15,586 nucleotides of DNA from NCBI GenBank assembly GCA_026193435.1, contig JAPHUN010000199.1, positions 1 through 15,586 on the forward strand, written 5' to 3'. The stretch's first letter is position 1, and the number at the start of each line of letters is the position of its first letter. Made by a program: the position numbers and the translations under genes. The notes under the pieces are model-generated. The model saw only the letters and a program-made list of their open reading frames with translations. It was not told the origin of the DNA and searched no databases. The DNA comes from Chlorobium sp. GTDB taxonomy: Bacteria; Bacteroidota; Chlorobiia; Chlorobiales; Chlorobiaceae. Shown here piece after piece: positions 14,451-15,586 of this stretch.

Positions 14451-15586
14451 ATGAGAGCACCCTTCTTCTTCAAACGGCAACAGAGAGTTGTCGTTCTTTT
14501 TTTAGCGGCATTTCTCCATCTATTCATTCTTCAATCTCGGCCGATTTTCGCAGACGATGATCTTGAAGCGCTTTTTGATCAAAGCGATATGCCCGGTGAC
14601 ATCGAGCAGTTGATTCTTGAACTGCAGGAGCTGAAGCAGAGGAAAATCCCTGTCAACAGCGCGACGGAAGAAGACCTTCTGCTTATCCCGTTTCTTTCGA
14701 ACGACGATGCCCGCAGGATTATCGAGTACCGGGAGAAGAACGGCCCCCTGATGTCTGTGGAGCAGCTTGCCGGGGTTATCGGCAGTGACCTGGCGCGCAG
14801 GATTTCTCTCTTTCTCTCCTTTGAATCCATGAAGCGTATAGCCCCTGAGAAATCCGAACCCATAAGCGGCAACTGGTACGGCAGATACTTCAGTGAAAGC
14901 CCCGGGCGGAGCGGGGTTCTTTCAGGGAAATACGGGGGAGAGAACTACAAGTTGTACAACCGGTTGCAGGTGGTCAATGGAGGGATATCGGTAAACGCGG
15001 TAATGGAAAATGATATCGGAGAACCTGATATCGACGACTTTACCTCGCTGAGTGTGGCTTACGACGGTTCCGGGAGTTTCGAACGGCTGATAGCCGGTAA
15101 CTATACGGTCAATTTCGGTCAGGGGCTGCTGTTCGGGCAGAGCAGATACCTTTCAAAAGGGGTAGATCCTCTCGGGGTGAAGCTTTCCGGGCGTCGGCTG
15201 AAAGCCTACGCTTCAAGTGCAGAAAACGGTTTCATGCAGGGCGCCGCGACAACCCTCGATCTGGATCCGTTCAGGCTCACGGCGTTTTATTCAAGCAACC
15301 TGATCGATGCTTCCGTGAAAGAGGGCGTGGTCACCACCATCCGTACATCTGGCTACCATCGGACGGAAAGTGAAATCGAACATAAGGATAACGTGACAGA
15401 GCAGGTTGCCGGAGTGAACATTCTCTACACGCTTGATTCCGGGCCGGTCAATGGAACTGTAGGCGGGACGTGGGCGCGCTATCGTTACTCGATACCCCTT
15501 GAAGATATCGGCGGCAGCGGGGAATGGCTCGATATGGGTGGTGTCGAGGCGGACCTGCTCATAGGAAAGGTAAATGTTTTCGCGGA
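14451..15586 (+). CDS. Secreted helix-hairpin-helix protein, 3' end beyond the window
   Basis: An open frame from the ATG at 14451 runs 378 codons without a stop to the window edge. It has a basic start, a hydrophobic stretch (about 13-28) and a likely signal-peptidase site after A34 (IFA, then D-D-D). After a short acidic helix comes a ComEA-like helix-hairpin-helix region (about 68-120: VNSATEEDLLLIP, then ARRIIEYREKNGPL and LAGVIGSDLARRI). From about residue 140 the sequence has alternating hydrophobic and aromatic beta-like strands with GNY, NFGQG and GRY elements, as in outer-membrane or periplasmic beta proteins. The layout resembles a family of large exported helix-hairpin-helix proteins of Bacteroidota/Chlorobiota with no assigned function that I know of. 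The helix-hairpin-helix could bind DNA, as in ComEA, but this is not shown. Confidence 0.75.
   Translation, partial: MRAPFFFKRQQRVVVLFLAAFLHLFILQSRPIFADDDLEALFDQSDMPGDIEQLILELQELKQRKIPVNSATEEDLLLIPFLSNDDARRIIEYREKNGPLMSVEQLAGVIGSDLARRISLFLSFESMKRIAPEKSEPISGNWYGRYFSESPGRSGVLSGKYGGENYKLYNRLQVVNGGISVNAVMENDIGEPDIDDFTSLSVAYDGSGSFERLIAGNYTVNFGQGLLFGQSRYLSKGVDPLGVKLSGRRLKAYASSAENGFMQGAATTLDLDPFRLTAFYSSNLIDASVKEGVVTTIRTSGYHRTESEIEHKDNVTEQVAGVNILYTLDSGPVNGTVGGTWARYRYSIPLEDIGGSGEWLDMGGVEADLLIGKVNVFA

Overview
The window reads as a compact, gene-dense bacterial chromosome segment of roughly balanced base composition. Family-level resemblance points to a green sulfur bacterium (Chlorobiaceae: Chlorobium, Chlorobaculum or Prosthecochloris type). 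The reasons are menaquinone-type UbiE/MenG, scattered his genes, a ferrochelatase-family protein and the style of the redox proteins. No single gene proves this, so the taxon is an inference. I see no tRNA, rRNA, CRISPR array, insertion sequence or phage gene. No stretch longer than 300 bases lacks a gene; the longest gaps are 1817-1989 and 5942-6162.

Left part (1-1816): a LOG-family nucleotide-binding protein on the plus strand converges on a minus-strand pair, hisI then ubiE/menG. The pair overlaps and is probably co-transcribed. An inverted repeat lies between the convergent ends.

Middle left (1990-5941): on the plus strand come an inner-membrane-anchored periplasmic adaptor (MFP/HlyD type) with no visible pump partner, a ferrochelatase-family protein, a 75-residue protein I do not recognise, an AEC-family permease and a DUF1499 protein. 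The ferrochelatase-like gene, the small gene and the permease are tightly packed and look like one operon, ending in a possible intrinsic terminator.

Centre (6163-11579): this is the most interesting region. Three genes encode a NuoE/HydC-type [2Fe-2S] protein, a NuoF/HydB-type flavoprotein with a thioredoxin-like N-terminus and two C-terminal [4Fe-4S] motifs, and a 996-residue fusion. The fusion places a complete GltD/NfnB-like FAD/NADPH module inside a NuoG-like iron-sulfur scaffold. No hydrogenase, formate dehydrogenase or membrane subunit lies next to them. The composition matches the Stn-type (Sporomusa-type Nfn) electron-bifurcating transhydrogenase, with an NAD(H) site on the NuoF-like subunit and an NADP(H) site on the fusion. 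In a phototroph that makes reduced ferredoxin photochemically, it could couple the ferredoxin, NADH and NADPH pools.

Right part (11601-15586): hisH and hisA (two steps of histidine synthesis), scpB (chromosome condensation), an RsuA/RluB-type rRNA pseudouridine synthase overlapping scpB, and the first 378 codons of a secreted helix-hairpin-helix protein that runs off the window end.
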